Source: Lachnospiraceae bacterium (lineage in GTDB: Bacteria > Bacillota_A > Clostridia > Lachnospirales > Lachnospiraceae). From it: a stretch of DNA of 8,708 bases. The translations under genes and the position numbers were made by a program. Shown piece after piece: positions 1-6,193 of this stretch (position 1 is the stretch's first letter; each line of letters begins with the position of its first letter). Under the pieces are notes generated by a model that made no database searches, was not told the origin of the DNA, and saw only the letters and a program-made list of their open reading frames with translations. The stretch covers positions 1 through 8,708 of the forward strand of contig JAILCT010000036.1 of NCBI GenBank assembly GCA_024690425.1, given 5' to 3'.

Positions 1-689
1 AAGCGGAAGCTTACGGGATTGAAGTCTGTTCCGGTGAAACAATCCGAAAAAACATCCCAATACTTCTCGGCTACGGTAATATCGGGAGACTTTTCCCTGT
101 TATCGATAATAGCCCTGCTTGGTTCGTACAATAAGGACTTACTGTTTCCATCCATTATCCTTGCGGGATTTCCTATCACGGATGAATCGGCCGGTATATC
201 GGAAAAGACCGAGGCACCGAGTGCGATATTACTGCCTTTTCCCACACGGATCCTGTCCTTAAGAGATGCATTTGCCCCAATATGGACATCATTCTCAATG
301 ATAGTATGGCCTCCGATAAATGCCCCACTCCCTATCGCCACATGGTCGCCTATCACCGTATCATGCCCGATGCTGGCATTGTGTGAGACAAACACGTTTA
401 TGCCTATCCTTGCCGCGGAACCTATATATGCCCCGGGTGATACCACGATCCCTTCGCCTATCTGTGCATCGGAAGCAACAAAAGAATCCGGATGGAAAAC
501 AGCAGCTGCAGTATATCCTGCCATTTTCATTTTATCATAGAGTTCTTTTTTGAAGCGTATTTCACCGACCGTTATCAGGAAGTTAACCTCTGAGGGATCA
601 TATTTTTTCTTAAAATCCTGAAAGCTATAAACAGGACAATCAAGGATACTGCCTGTGGCTCCGGAACCGTACAATGCAAGTACAATAAT
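1..689 (-). CDS. NeuD/PglD-like sugar O/N-acyltransferase, left-handed beta-helix; 3' end off window, N-terminus abnormal
   Basis: The minus-strand frame is open from the HD gene's stop (705-707) to the window edge. It encodes a run of hexapeptide repeats (AQIGEG, AYIGSA, ARIGIN, TVIGDH, AFIGGH, HIGANA) typical of left-handed beta-helix acyltransferases. The segment HNASIGHD fits the catalytic-histidine turn of NeuD/PglD enzymes, which acetylate sialic acid, bacillosamine and related cell-surface sugars. GNPARI matches the usual end of the helix, but at least 45 further residues follow (EKYWDVFSDCFTGTDF and onward), longer than the common form of about 210 residues. The part before the helix (CPVYSFQDFKKKY, FLITVGE) matches the second half of the family's N-terminal Rossmann-like lobe; the first strand and glycine loop seem absent. 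An AGGAGG lies at 695-700, but no ATG or GTG follows in frame. ATT at 687-689 fits the spacing, and TTG at 672-674 is the first ordinary alternative. It lies 15-30 bases after the HD gene, probably co-transcribed. Confidence 0.75.
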   Translation of the reverse strand, partial: MIVLALYGSGATGSILDCPVYSFQDFKKKYDPSEVNFLITVGEIRFKKELYDKMKMAGYTAAAVFHPDSFVASDAQIGEGIVVSPGAYIGSAARIGINVFVSHNASIGHDTVIGDHVAIGSGAFIGGHTIIENDVHIGANASLKDRIRVGKGSNIALGASVFSDIPADSSVIGNPARIMDGNSKSLLYEPSRAIIDNREKSPDITVAEKYWDVFSDCFTGTDFNPVSFR

Positions 690-704
690 CCCAACCTCCT
701 GAAT

Positions 705-1493
705 TTAAGAATAGAATTTTTCAACCTCTTCCTTAAGGCATTTTAACTGTTCTGTCTCCCTGTCATTCCATAGAAGCTTACCGGCATCATCATACGGCGA
801 CAGAAGCTTATCAAGATATCCCTGCCCGGCTGCGATCCGCCGCGATTCCTCAAATACAAGTTCAAATACCATGCAGATATGCGAAATATGAAGTTCAAAA
901 GCTGATCCGATAAGGTTCCTGGGAATGCATCGGTGGGCATATACGAACTCCATGACCTCCCCGGATGCTTCCTGTTTATCTTCCGGGAAGTCCCAGCCCT
1001 TTCCGGCGCGCTGCTTAAGCGGTACCTCGCAGACAACCCGGAGGATATCTATCTTGTCGGCATCCCTCAGGATCTCACAGAAGAGCCTTGTACGGTCATC
1101 TGTATCCTCGGGAATGATCAGCTTGTTATGTGCTCTTATGGCTGTTTCGACAAGCCTGCTGTCCTTTGGATCAAATCCGGCGGGAATGAACCGCTGTATC
1201 TCTTGGTCCTTAAAGAGGATGTCCGCGCCCAGCTCTGCGTGGTCGACCGAATGGATATCACTGTAGGTGCCGTATCTTTTAACCTGTTCAAAGCGTCCAA
1301 AATCATGCAATAATCCCAAAAACCGGGCAAGATCCGTATCATCCCTGTCAAGCCCCTCTTTTGAGGCTATCCTTTCGGCATTATCCGCTACCCTCATGGT
1401 GTGGTATATCTTGGTCTTTATCATGATATCCGAAGCGTCGAAGGCTGCGGCATAGTCTAAAAAGGCCTTATCGGCCGCTTTTTTATCGATCAT
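705..1493 (-). CDS. HD-domain metal-dependent phosphohydrolase
   Basis: This 262-residue cytoplasmic protein carries an HD-superfamily metal site: H31 (YHTMRV), the H63-D64 doublet (LLHDFGRF), H81/H85 after it, H122 (RAHNK) and D144/D146 (RDADKID). The superfamily hydrolyses phosphomonoesters or phosphodiesters, often nucleotides. The long form with HNKLIIPE and LRDADKIDILR resembles uncharacterised clostridial HD proteins rather than RelA/SpoT or dGTPases, and the substrate cannot be named. The ATG at 1491-1493 follows AAGGAAGA at a usable distance (about 9 bases). A good promoter sits about 65 bases upstream. The gene is divergent from the nucleotidase at 1638 and is followed on the same strand by the acyltransferase, so the two may form a small operon. 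The C-terminus (EEVEKFYS) looks natural. The family is certain; the function is not. Confidence 0.88.
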   Translation of the reverse strand: MIDKKAADKAFLDYAAAFDASDIMIKTKIYHTMRVADNAERIASKEGLDRDDTDLARFLGLLHDFGRFEQVKRYGTYSDIHSVDHAELGADILFKDQEIQRFIPAGFDPKDSRLVETAIRAHNKLIIPEDTDDRTRLFCEILRDADKIDILRVVCEVPLKQRAGKGWDFPEDKQEASGEVMEFVYAHRCIPRNLIGSAFELHISHICMVFELVFEESRRIAAGQGYLDKLLSPYDDAGKLLWNDRETEQLKCLKEEVEKFYS

Positions 1494-1556
1494 TGACTGT
1501 CTTCCTTATATCCTTTTTCTCGTACTGATCCTTAAATTCTTTCCTGATACATTAAT

Positions 1557-1585
1557 ATTTTATCAGTATTCATCACTATCAACAA
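1557..1585 (-). promoter_or_regulatory. Extended -10 sigma-A-type promoter for the HD gene
   Basis: On the minus strand TTGTTG (1580-1585) is separated by 17 bases from TAAAAT (1557-1562), and the -10 is preceded by TG plus one base, an extended -10. The predicted start near 1550 gives a leader of about 57 bases before the ATG at 1493. Position, spacing and the extended element agree, but the -35 matches only in TTG. I saw no comparably good promoter for the divergent plus-strand gene in 1494-1637. Confidence 0.5.
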
Positions 1586-1637
1586 GCAAGAATGACTTAC
1601 ATTGAAAATAGACTCTGTTTGTGGTAGGCTTTTTTCT

Positions 1638-2267
1638 ATGAATATCTATATTGACTTTGACGACTGTCTGTGTGAAACAGCACAGCATTTTTCCTTATTG
1701 GTACGGGAACTTTTCGGGAAGAATGTGCCATATGAGAACATCAGGTATTTTAACCTGCAGAGATCATTTTCCCTAACAGATGAGCAGTATGAAGAGATGA
1801 TGATAAAGGCGCACACGAGGGAAGTGCTTCTTAAGTATGAGGAAACACCGGGTGCTGTTAAGACGGTAAATAATTGGATAGATGAAGGTCATGATGTGTC
1901 GGTAATAACGGGAAGGCCATGCAGCGCCTATGAGGCTTCGCGGGAATGGCTTGACCGGCACGGACTTGAGCGTGCCGGATTATACTGTCTTAATAAATAT
2001 GGACGGGACAGCTTTATAAAGAACAGCGATTTCAGCCTTGAGATCGAGGACTATCATAAGATGCATTTTGATTATGCGGTAGAGGATTCACCGGCTGCAT
2101 TTAAGTTTTTTGAGCATCTTAAGGACCTGAAAGTGATGGTATATGACAGGCCGTGGAACTCAGGCTGTGAACTTCCGGGAGAGAACTATATCCGGTGCTA
2201 TGACTGGGAAATGATAGGGAATAGGATCCCTATTGGTGAAACGGGGAACCGTCCCCACGCTTTATAG
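1638..2267 (+). CDS. HAD-family 5'-nucleotidase-like protein (NT5C / YqfW type)
   Basis: The 209-residue product has the HAD phosphatase motifs in order: motif I DFDDCLCE with nucleophile D6 and acid/base D8, motif II TGRP with T91, a lysine in the HKMHFDY segment (K141), and motif IV VEDSP (E149, D150). The ending VMVYDRPWN is characteristic of the 5'(3')-deoxyribonucleotidase group that includes Bacillus YqfW/YorS. The likely role is dephosphorylation of a (deoxy)nucleoside monophosphate or a related small phosphate in the cytoplasm; the substrate is unproven. I chose ATG 1638 because motif I then falls at the extreme N-terminus, as is usual, and GGTAGG lies 9 bases upstream. An in-frame TTG at 1602 would add 12 residues without a family match. 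The last 12 residues (PIGETGNRPHAL) are encoded by a REP-like palindrome and overlap the convergent membrane-protein gene by 38 bases, so the natural end was probably near IGNRI. Confidence 0.85.
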   Translation: MNIYIDFDDCLCETAQHFSLLVRELFGKNVPYENIRYFNLQRSFSLTDEQYEEMMIKAHTREVLLKYEETPGAVKTVNNWIDEGHDVSVITGRPCSAYEASREWLDRHGLERAGLYCLNKYGRDSFIKNSDFSLEIEDYHKMHFDYAVEDSPAAFKFFEHLKDLKVMVYDRPWNSGCELPGENYIRCYDWEMIGNRIPIGETGNRPHAL

Positions 2268-2472
2268 CTTTTCTGCTGAAGCTGAACATACCGGCGAAGC
2301 CAAGCAGTAAAAGTACCGGAATGGTGGGTCCTTCGGACAGTAACAGAAGTATGGTTATCGGGAATACCATAAGGCATATGATAGCTTCTATAGAATCCAG
2401 ATTTGCATTCCATACACAATATATGTATCTTGCAAATACTGTAAAGAACAGTATGGCTGTTATTGTGAACAT
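2230..2472 (-). CDS. Small two-helix membrane protein, unknown function
   Basis: The 80-residue product starts with a hydrophobic segment (ITAILFFTVFARYIY, about residues 3-18). A second, long hydrophobic stretch runs from about residue 30 to 65 (IICLMVFPITILLLL, then IPVLLLLGFAGMFSF), which could form one or two helices. The basic tail SRKAIKRGDG suggests a cytoplasmic C-terminus. The start is well supported: ATG 2470-2472 is preceded by AAAGGAG with 6 bases of spacing, one of the best ribosome binding sites in the window. This is why I accept a gene that would otherwise look like a by-product of the neighbouring reading frames. It is divergent from the macro-domain gene, with 167 bases between, and convergent with the nucleotidase, overlapping it by 38 bases through the REP-like palindrome. 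I do not recognise the family and assign no function. Confidence 0.65.
   Translation of the reverse strand: MFTITAILFFTVFARYIYCVWNANLDSIEAIICLMVFPITILLLLSEGPTIPVLLLLGFAGMFSFSRKAIKRGDGSPFHQ
2235..2256. repeat. REP/RAYT-type palindromic repeat remnant
   Basis: GGTGAAAC (2235-2242) is followed by a perfect 5-bp hairpin GGGGA-ACCG-TCCCC (2243-2256). This resembles the dispersed palindrome often seen near REP-associated tyrosine transposases in Firmicutes, whose full form has GTTTCACC as the matching 3' arm. That arm is missing here, so this looks like a half-decayed copy. It lies inside the overlapping 3' ends of two convergent genes and supplies the last codons of both. It may also act as a weak bidirectional terminator hairpin, although the T-run after it is poor. 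The match to the known repeat is from memory, not from a search. Confidence 0.5.
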
Positions 2473-2534
2473 GATCTTCTCCTTTCAAAACAGATACATT
2501 ATCGATCCGGCAATTGTAATCTAACATTTGTTTC

Positions 2535-2563
2535 TTAACATGACTTTTAGGAAATCTTAAAAT
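2535..2563 (+). promoter_or_regulatory. Sigma-A-type promoter for the macro-domain gene
   Basis: TTAACA (2535-2540) and TAAAAT (2558-2563) are each one base off consensus and exactly 17 bases apart, the best promoter match in the window. Initiation near 2570 would give a leader of about 70 bases before ATG 2640. A second TTAAAAT at 2568-2574 repeats the -10 region one helical turn (11 bases) downstream, which could be an operator half-site or simply AT-rich sequence. Confidence 0.6.
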
Positions 2564-2639
2564 TCGGTTAAAATCATATTAGTGTCACATCTGCATCAAA
2601 ATCAGCTGATACAGGAGCAACCTTTAAAAGGAGTGAGCA

Positions 2640-3785
2640 ATGGCTTTTCAGATAATAAGAAACGATATAACCAAGGTAACTGCCGATGCGATCGTCAACA
2701 GCGCAAATCCCGAACCGATATTTGCATCCGGGACGGACAAGGCTATATACGAGGCAGCGGGAGCTGAGGAACTTCTTGAAGAAAGAAGGAAGATTGGCAA
2801 TATAGAGACCGGACAGGCGGCTGCGACTCCCGCTTTTGCACTTGATGCGAAATATATCATACATACAGTCGGTCCGGCATGGTGGGACGGACAGCATGGT
2901 GAGAAGGAAGCGGTAAGAAAATGCTATGAGAACAGCTTAAAGCTTGCCGGAGAGCTGGGATGTGAGAGCATTGCGTTTCCCCTTATAGCAACCGGCGTGT
3001 ATGGATTTCCGAAAGCCGATGCACTTAAGATAGCGGTTTCTGTTTTCTCCGAATTCCTGACCGTGGAAGATATGCAGATCATCCTTGTTGTTTTCGATGA
3101 GGATTCATTCGTACTGTCAGGGAAGATATTCTCGGATGTTGATGCTTTTATTGATGAGAATTATGTTACGGAGCAGACAGAAGAGGAGTACGGTGAAAGT
3201 CATCCGGAATCTGAAACGAAGGAAGTGAGTGAACGCAGGAGAAGAAACTTCTTCCACAGGCCGGAAGCCTTCCTTGGATCCAAGCCATTATCCAAAAAAG
3301 CAGCCAGGATGGACAGGATCTTGGAAGAAGATGCGGTATGCGCAAGTGCTGATTTTGCAGAAGAACCTGTTATGGCAGCTCCTGCGGCGGCGATGCCATC
3401 TGCATCAAAGACGGGAAGATCGCTTGATGATATCATAGCTCATGTCGGAGAGACATGGCAGGAGAGCCTCTTAAGGCTGATAGATGAGAAGGGATATAAG
3501 GATACGGAAGTATATAAAAGGGCTAACGTTGACAGGAAGCTGTTCTCCAAAATCAGGAGTAACACAGACTACCAGCCCAAGAAGATCACGGCGATCGCAT
3601 TTGCCCTGGCATTAAGATTAAGCCTTGATGAAACAAGGGATCTTTTGAGAAGAGCCGGCTACGCCTTATCACCGGGCAATAAGTTTGACCTTATAATAGA
3701 ATACTTTATAAGGCAGGAAGTCTATGACACATATACGATAAACCTTGCCCTGTTCGAGCATAAACAGCCGCTGTTGGGAGAATAG
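2640..3785 (+). CDS. Macro-domain ADP-ribose protein with C-terminal XRE-like helical domain
   Basis: Residues 1-172 form a macro domain, which binds ADP-ribose and in many members removes it from proteins or O-acetyl-ADP-ribose. Visible motifs are ADAIVNSANP (14-24), SGTDKAIYEAAG (30-41) standing for the usual GGGVDGAIHRAAG, and the phosphate loop FPLIATGVYGFP (113-124). D33 aligns with the catalytic Asp of MacroD-type hydrolases; the common histidine after AI is tyrosine here (Y37). Residues 173-260 are a charged, alanine-rich linker. Residues 261-381 form a separate all-helical domain (YKRANVDRKLFSKI, ITAIAFALALRLSLDETRDLL, FDLIIEYF) reminiscent of an XRE-type helix-turn-helix; whether it binds DNA or a protein is open. 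ATG 2640 has AAAGGAG 6 bases upstream and a strong promoter. The VWA gene follows after 105 bases. The length exceeds stand-alone macro proteins (about 170 residues), so this is a fusion. Confidence 0.88.
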   Translation: MAFQIIRNDITKVTADAIVNSANPEPIFASGTDKAIYEAAGAEELLEERRKIGNIETGQAAATPAFALDAKYIIHTVGPAWWDGQHGEKEAVRKCYENSLKLAGELGCESIAFPLIATGVYGFPKADALKIAVSVFSEFLTVEDMQIILVVFDEDSFVLSGKIFSDVDAFIDENYVTEQTEEEYGESHPESETKEVSERRRRNFFHRPEAFLGSKPLSKKAARMDRILEEDAVCASADFAEEPVMAAPAAAMPSASKTGRSLDDIIAHVGETWQESLLRLIDEKGYKDTEVYKRANVDRKLFSKIRSNTDYQPKKITAIAFALALRLSLDETRDLLRRAGYALSPGNKFDLIIEYFIRQEVYDTYTINLALFEHKQPLLGE

Positions 3786-3791
3786 ATATTT

Positions 3792-3814
3792 GTCGCTTTC
3801 CATGCGACCTTTTA
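3792..3814 (+). terminator. Weak hairpin terminator candidate after the macro gene
   Basis: GTCGC (3792-3796) pairs with GCGAC (3804-3808) across a 7-base loop and is followed by CTTTTA. The stem is only 5 bp and the T-run 4, so termination would be partial at best and read-through into the VWA gene is likely. Confidence 0.3.
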
Positions 3815-3857
3815 TGCGGCTGACTTTCATATACTTGTCTTGTAACAAATCATTGGA

Positions 3858-3871
3858 GCCGGATAACCGGC
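3858..3871 (+). promoter_or_regulatory. GC-rich hairpin just upstream of the VWA ribosome binding site
   Basis: GCCGG-ATAA-CCGGC is a perfect 5-bp stem with a 4-base loop, ending 4 bases before the AAGGAAGG ribosome binding site of the VWA gene. It is too far from a T-run to be a terminator. It could shape translation or stabilise a processed 5' end, or be a binding site, or be chance. No convincing separate promoter was found in 3786-3890; CTGACT at 3820-3825 with TAACAA 17 bases on is a poor match. Confidence 0.3.
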
Positions 3872-3890
3872 AGAAAGGAAGGCAGGTATC

Positions 3891-4565
3891 ATGAAGAAGG
3901 GTTTAACAGAGATAGTATTTATTCTTGATCGCAGCGGTTCAATGTCAGGTCTTGAAGCTGACACCATCGGAGGTTACAACTCCATGCTTGACAAGCAGAA
4001 GAAGGAAGAGGGAGAGGCACTTATATCCACAGTCCTTTTTGATGACAGGACGGAAATACTGCATGACAGGAAGAGGCTTGACAGGGTTGAGAAGATAACC
4101 GATAAGGAATATTACGTCAGGGGATGCACGGCACTTCTTGATGCGGTAGGCGGAGCGATCCATCATATAGGCAGGGTACAGAAGGAGATGTCTGAGGATG
4201 AAAGGCCGGAGAAGACCCTGTTCATCATCACTACCGACGGAATGGAGAATGCCAGCAGACAGTATTCCTATGATAAAGTAAAGAAGATGGTCGAGAAGAA
4301 GAAAAAGAAGAATCACTGGGAATTCGTATTCTTAGGAGCCAATATCGATGCGGTCGAAGTTGCAGGAAGGTTCGGTGTTGCGGCCAACAGGGCGGTCCGT
4401 TACGAATGCGACAGCGTGGGAACGGCACTTAACTTCGACGTGATGTCCAGGATGGTAAGCTGCGCAAGATCCAGCAAGAGTGCCAAGATGATGGAAGAAG
4501 CATTCAATGATGATGAGATGCTGGCACCGATCCAGGAAGATTATAAGAGAAGGCACAGGGCATAG
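3891..4565 (+). CDS. VWA-domain protein with intact MIDAS (TerY-like)
   Basis: The 224-residue product is essentially a single von Willebrand A domain. The metal-ion-dependent adhesion site is complete: DRSGS (D13, S15, S17), T80 in GCTALLDA and D116 in TTDGMEN. The sequence TEIVFILDRSGSMSG and the overall length resemble the soluble bacterial VWA proteins related to TerY of stress and tellurite-resistance loci. There is no signal peptide or membrane segment, so it is cytoplasmic and probably a divalent-metal-dependent protein-binding scaffold. A lysine-rich stretch (MVEKKKKKNH, 133-142) lies between the core strands. ATG 3891 follows AAGGAAGG with 8 bases of spacing. It sits 105 bases after the macro gene and 25 bases before the acyltransferase, so these are likely co-transcribed. 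The partner is unknown; the adjacent macro protein is the obvious candidate. TerD- and TerC-type genes are absent, so tellurite resistance should not be assumed. Confidence 0.88.
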   Translation: MKKGLTEIVFILDRSGSMSGLEADTIGGYNSMLDKQKKEEGEALISTVLFDDRTEILHDRKRLDRVEKITDKEYYVRGCTALLDAVGGAIHHIGRVQKEMSEDERPEKTLFIITTDGMENASRQYSYDKVKKMVEKKKKKNHWEFVFLGANIDAVEVAGRFGVAANRAVRYECDSVGTALNFDVMSRMVSCARSSKSAKMMEEAFNDDEMLAPIQEDYKRRHRA

Positions 4566-4590
4566 AAACAGTTATAACATGAGGTGAAGC

Positions 4591-5868
4591 GTGAAGATAA
4601 AGGTCAGGGAAATTCCATACGATAAGCTGAAAAGTCCGGATGCGTCAGCATATAAGCCGCCGAACAAACCTAATCCGGTACTAAAAAAGGTTATCAATAT
4701 GCTTTCGTGGGCGGAACTTAAGAAGAATGGTTTTATGGTTGAAAGGGAAGGCATGGACAGGCTCTCAAAGGATGAACCCTGTTTTATACTGATGAACCAT
4801 TCAAGCTTTATTGACCTTGAGATCGCTTCGGCGCTTCTGTATCCGCGCTCGTATCAGATAATATGTACGACCGACGGGTTTGTCGGCAAGGAAATGCTCA
4901 TGCGGCAGATAGGCTGTATCCCTACCATGAAGTTTGTAACGGATGTAAGGCTTGTCAGGGATCTTGAATATTCCGTAAAGGAACTCAAGACTTCCATCCT
5001 TATGTATCCCGAAGCAGGATATTCTCTTGACGGAACCGCCACTGCCCTGCCTGAGAGCCTTGGGAAGTGTGTGAAGAGGCTTAAGGTGCCGATTGTGATA
5101 ATAAACACCTACGGTGCATTTTCAAGAGATCCCCTCTATAACATGCTCCAGATCCGTAAGGTCGATATAAGTGCAAGAATAAAGTATGTATTGAGCCCCG
5201 AAGAGATAAGGGAGAAGAGCGCCGATGAGATAAATGAGATCATCAAAAGCTATTTTGCATTCGATCAGTTCAAATGGCAGCAGGAGAATCATATAAAGAT
5301 AGATGAACCCTTCAGGGCCGACGGGCTTAACAGGGTACTGTATAAGTGTCCCCACTGCAATACGGAAGGTAAGATGGTGGGAAAGGGCACCGGCTTAAAA
5401 TGCGAACATTGCGGTGTATCATATACCCTTGATGAATACGGCTATTTAAGGGGAGAAAATGTTGAAACGAAGTTTTGCCATATCCCGGACTGGTTTAAAT
5501 GGGAGCGTGAATGCGTAAGGGAAGAAATATTAAACAATGAGTATCATCTCAGGGCTGATGTTGACATATATATGATAGTGGATACGAAATATCTGTATAA
5601 GGTTGGCAGCGGGGTCCTTGAGCATGGCAGGGAGGGCTTCCGCTTAACAGGCTGTGACGGGAAGATCGACCACAGGCAGAAGCCATCTGCATCCTACAGC
5701 CTTAATGCCGATTATTACTGGTATGAGATAGGCGATATGATAGGACTTGGCGACAGGAAGGCCGCTTATTACTGCTTCCCGAAGAACTGCGGGGATATAG
5801 TTGCCAAGACAAGGCTTGCAACCGAGGAGCTATATAAACTCACCTCTTGGATTCGGCCTCCCAAATAA
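4591..5868 (+). CDS. PlsC-like acyltransferase with internal zinc ribbon and extra C-terminal domain
   Basis: Residues 45-200 match the glycerolipid acyltransferase fold: the NHSSFID motif gives the catalytic HX4D pair H70/D75, and YPEAGYS (139-145) stands where the EGTRS substrate-binding motif is found. Known members transfer acyl chains to lysophosphatidate; the acceptor here is unknown. Residues 253-274 are a zinc ribbon with two CxxC pairs (C253/C256 and C271/C274). A further domain of about 150 residues follows (WFKWERECVREEI, YYWYEIGDM, KNCGDIVAKTRLATEELYKL). The total of 425 residues is far above the roughly 240 of an ordinary PlsC. No clear transmembrane helix is present; attachment to the membrane would be peripheral. 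The GTG start at 4591 has GAGG 6 bases upstream; the nearby ATG at 4579 runs straight into a stop. The gene lies 25 bases behind the VWA gene, probably in the same operon. Its 3' end overlaps the convergent receiver fragment by 29 bases. Confidence 0.85.
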   Translation: MKIKVREIPYDKLKSPDASAYKPPNKPNPVLKKVINMLSWAELKKNGFMVEREGMDRLSKDEPCFILMNHSSFIDLEIASALLYPRSYQIICTTDGFVGKEMLMRQIGCIPTMKFVTDVRLVRDLEYSVKELKTSILMYPEAGYSLDGTATALPESLGKCVKRLKVPIVIINTYGAFSRDPLYNMLQIRKVDISARIKYVLSPEEIREKSADEINEIIKSYFAFDQFKWQQENHIKIDEPFRADGLNRVLYKCPHCNTEGKMVGKGTGLKCEHCGVSYTLDEYGYLRGENVETKFCHIPDWFKWERECVREEILNNEYHLRADVDIYMIVDTKYLYKVGSGVLEHGREGFRLTGCDGKIDHRQKPSASYSLNADYYWYEIGDMIGLGDRKAAYYCFPKNCGDIVAKTRLATEELYKLTSWIRPPK

Positions 5869-6193
5869 GTTCTTCAAGAGACCTGTACAGCCTCTCCGGC
5901 TCAACGGGCTTTGAGAGATGGGCATTCATTCCCACCTGGAGTGAGCGCCGGACATCCTCGTCAAAGGCATTGGCCGTCATGGCAATGATGGGAATAAGCG
6001 AAGCATCCTTTCTGTCAAGGGCTCTTATCGCGCCGGTTGCTTCAAGGCCGTCCATCTCCGGCATGCGTACGTCCATAAGTATGGCATCATAGTAGAATTC
6101 TTCACTGTTCCTGAACATATCAAGAGCTATTTTTCCGTTCGCTGCATGCTCCGTTACGATCTCTTTTATTGCAAGGACTTCCTTCACTAACAT
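5840..6193 (-). CDS. Receiver-domain fragment, C-terminal end of a hybrid histidine kinase
   Basis: The 117 residues are the last part of a response-regulator receiver: phosphoacceptor D41 in ILMDVRMPEMDG, T73 in AMTANAF and K95 in LSKPVEPE, followed by a normal final helix (LYRSLEELI). The protein lacks the first beta strand and its acidic Asp pair that holds magnesium; the homology begins at VKEVLAIKEIVTEHAANGK. This receiver type normally ends sensor-HisKA-HATPase-REC proteins. The ATG at 6193 has only GAAGGG two bases away and is probably not a natural start. The piece follows directly on the PAS fragment in a different frame (overlap of 7 bases). I infer that both come from one kinase gene with the middle missing. 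Without the acidic pocket, phosphorylation is unlikely even if it is made. It could also be an assembly chimera. Confidence 0.7.
   Translation of the reverse strand: MLVKEVLAIKEIVTEHAANGKIALDMFRNSEEFYYDAILMDVRMPEMDGLEATGAIRALDRKDASLIPIIAMTANAFDEDVRRSLQVGMNAHLSKPVEPERLYRSLEELIWEAESKR

Noticed and set aside
19..540. Long plus-strand reading frame of 173 codons across the acyltransferase
   Set aside because: It is antisense to clear hexapeptide-repeat coding sequence; the translation is serine/proline-rich without family features, a by-product of the repeats.
925..1313. Plus-strand frames across the HD gene
   Set aside because: Antisense to a protein with all HD-superfamily metal residues; no ribosome binding site or recognisable product.
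1602..1637. TTG at 1602 as the start of the nucleotidase
   Set aside because: It adds 12 residues ahead of a motif that normally starts the protein, while ATG 1638 has GGTAGG upstream.
2330..2340. GTCC-TTC-GGAC palindrome as a terminator
   Set aside because: It lies within the membrane-protein coding sequence, and no T-run follows on either strand.
2640..4565. DarTG toxin-antitoxin system
   Set aside because: A macro domain is present but there is no DarT-like ADP-ribosyltransferase next to it; the neighbour is a VWA protein.
3891..4565. Tellurite-resistance (ter) operon
   Set aside because: The VWA protein is TerY-like, but no TerD, TerB, TerC or associated kinase/phosphatase genes are in the window.
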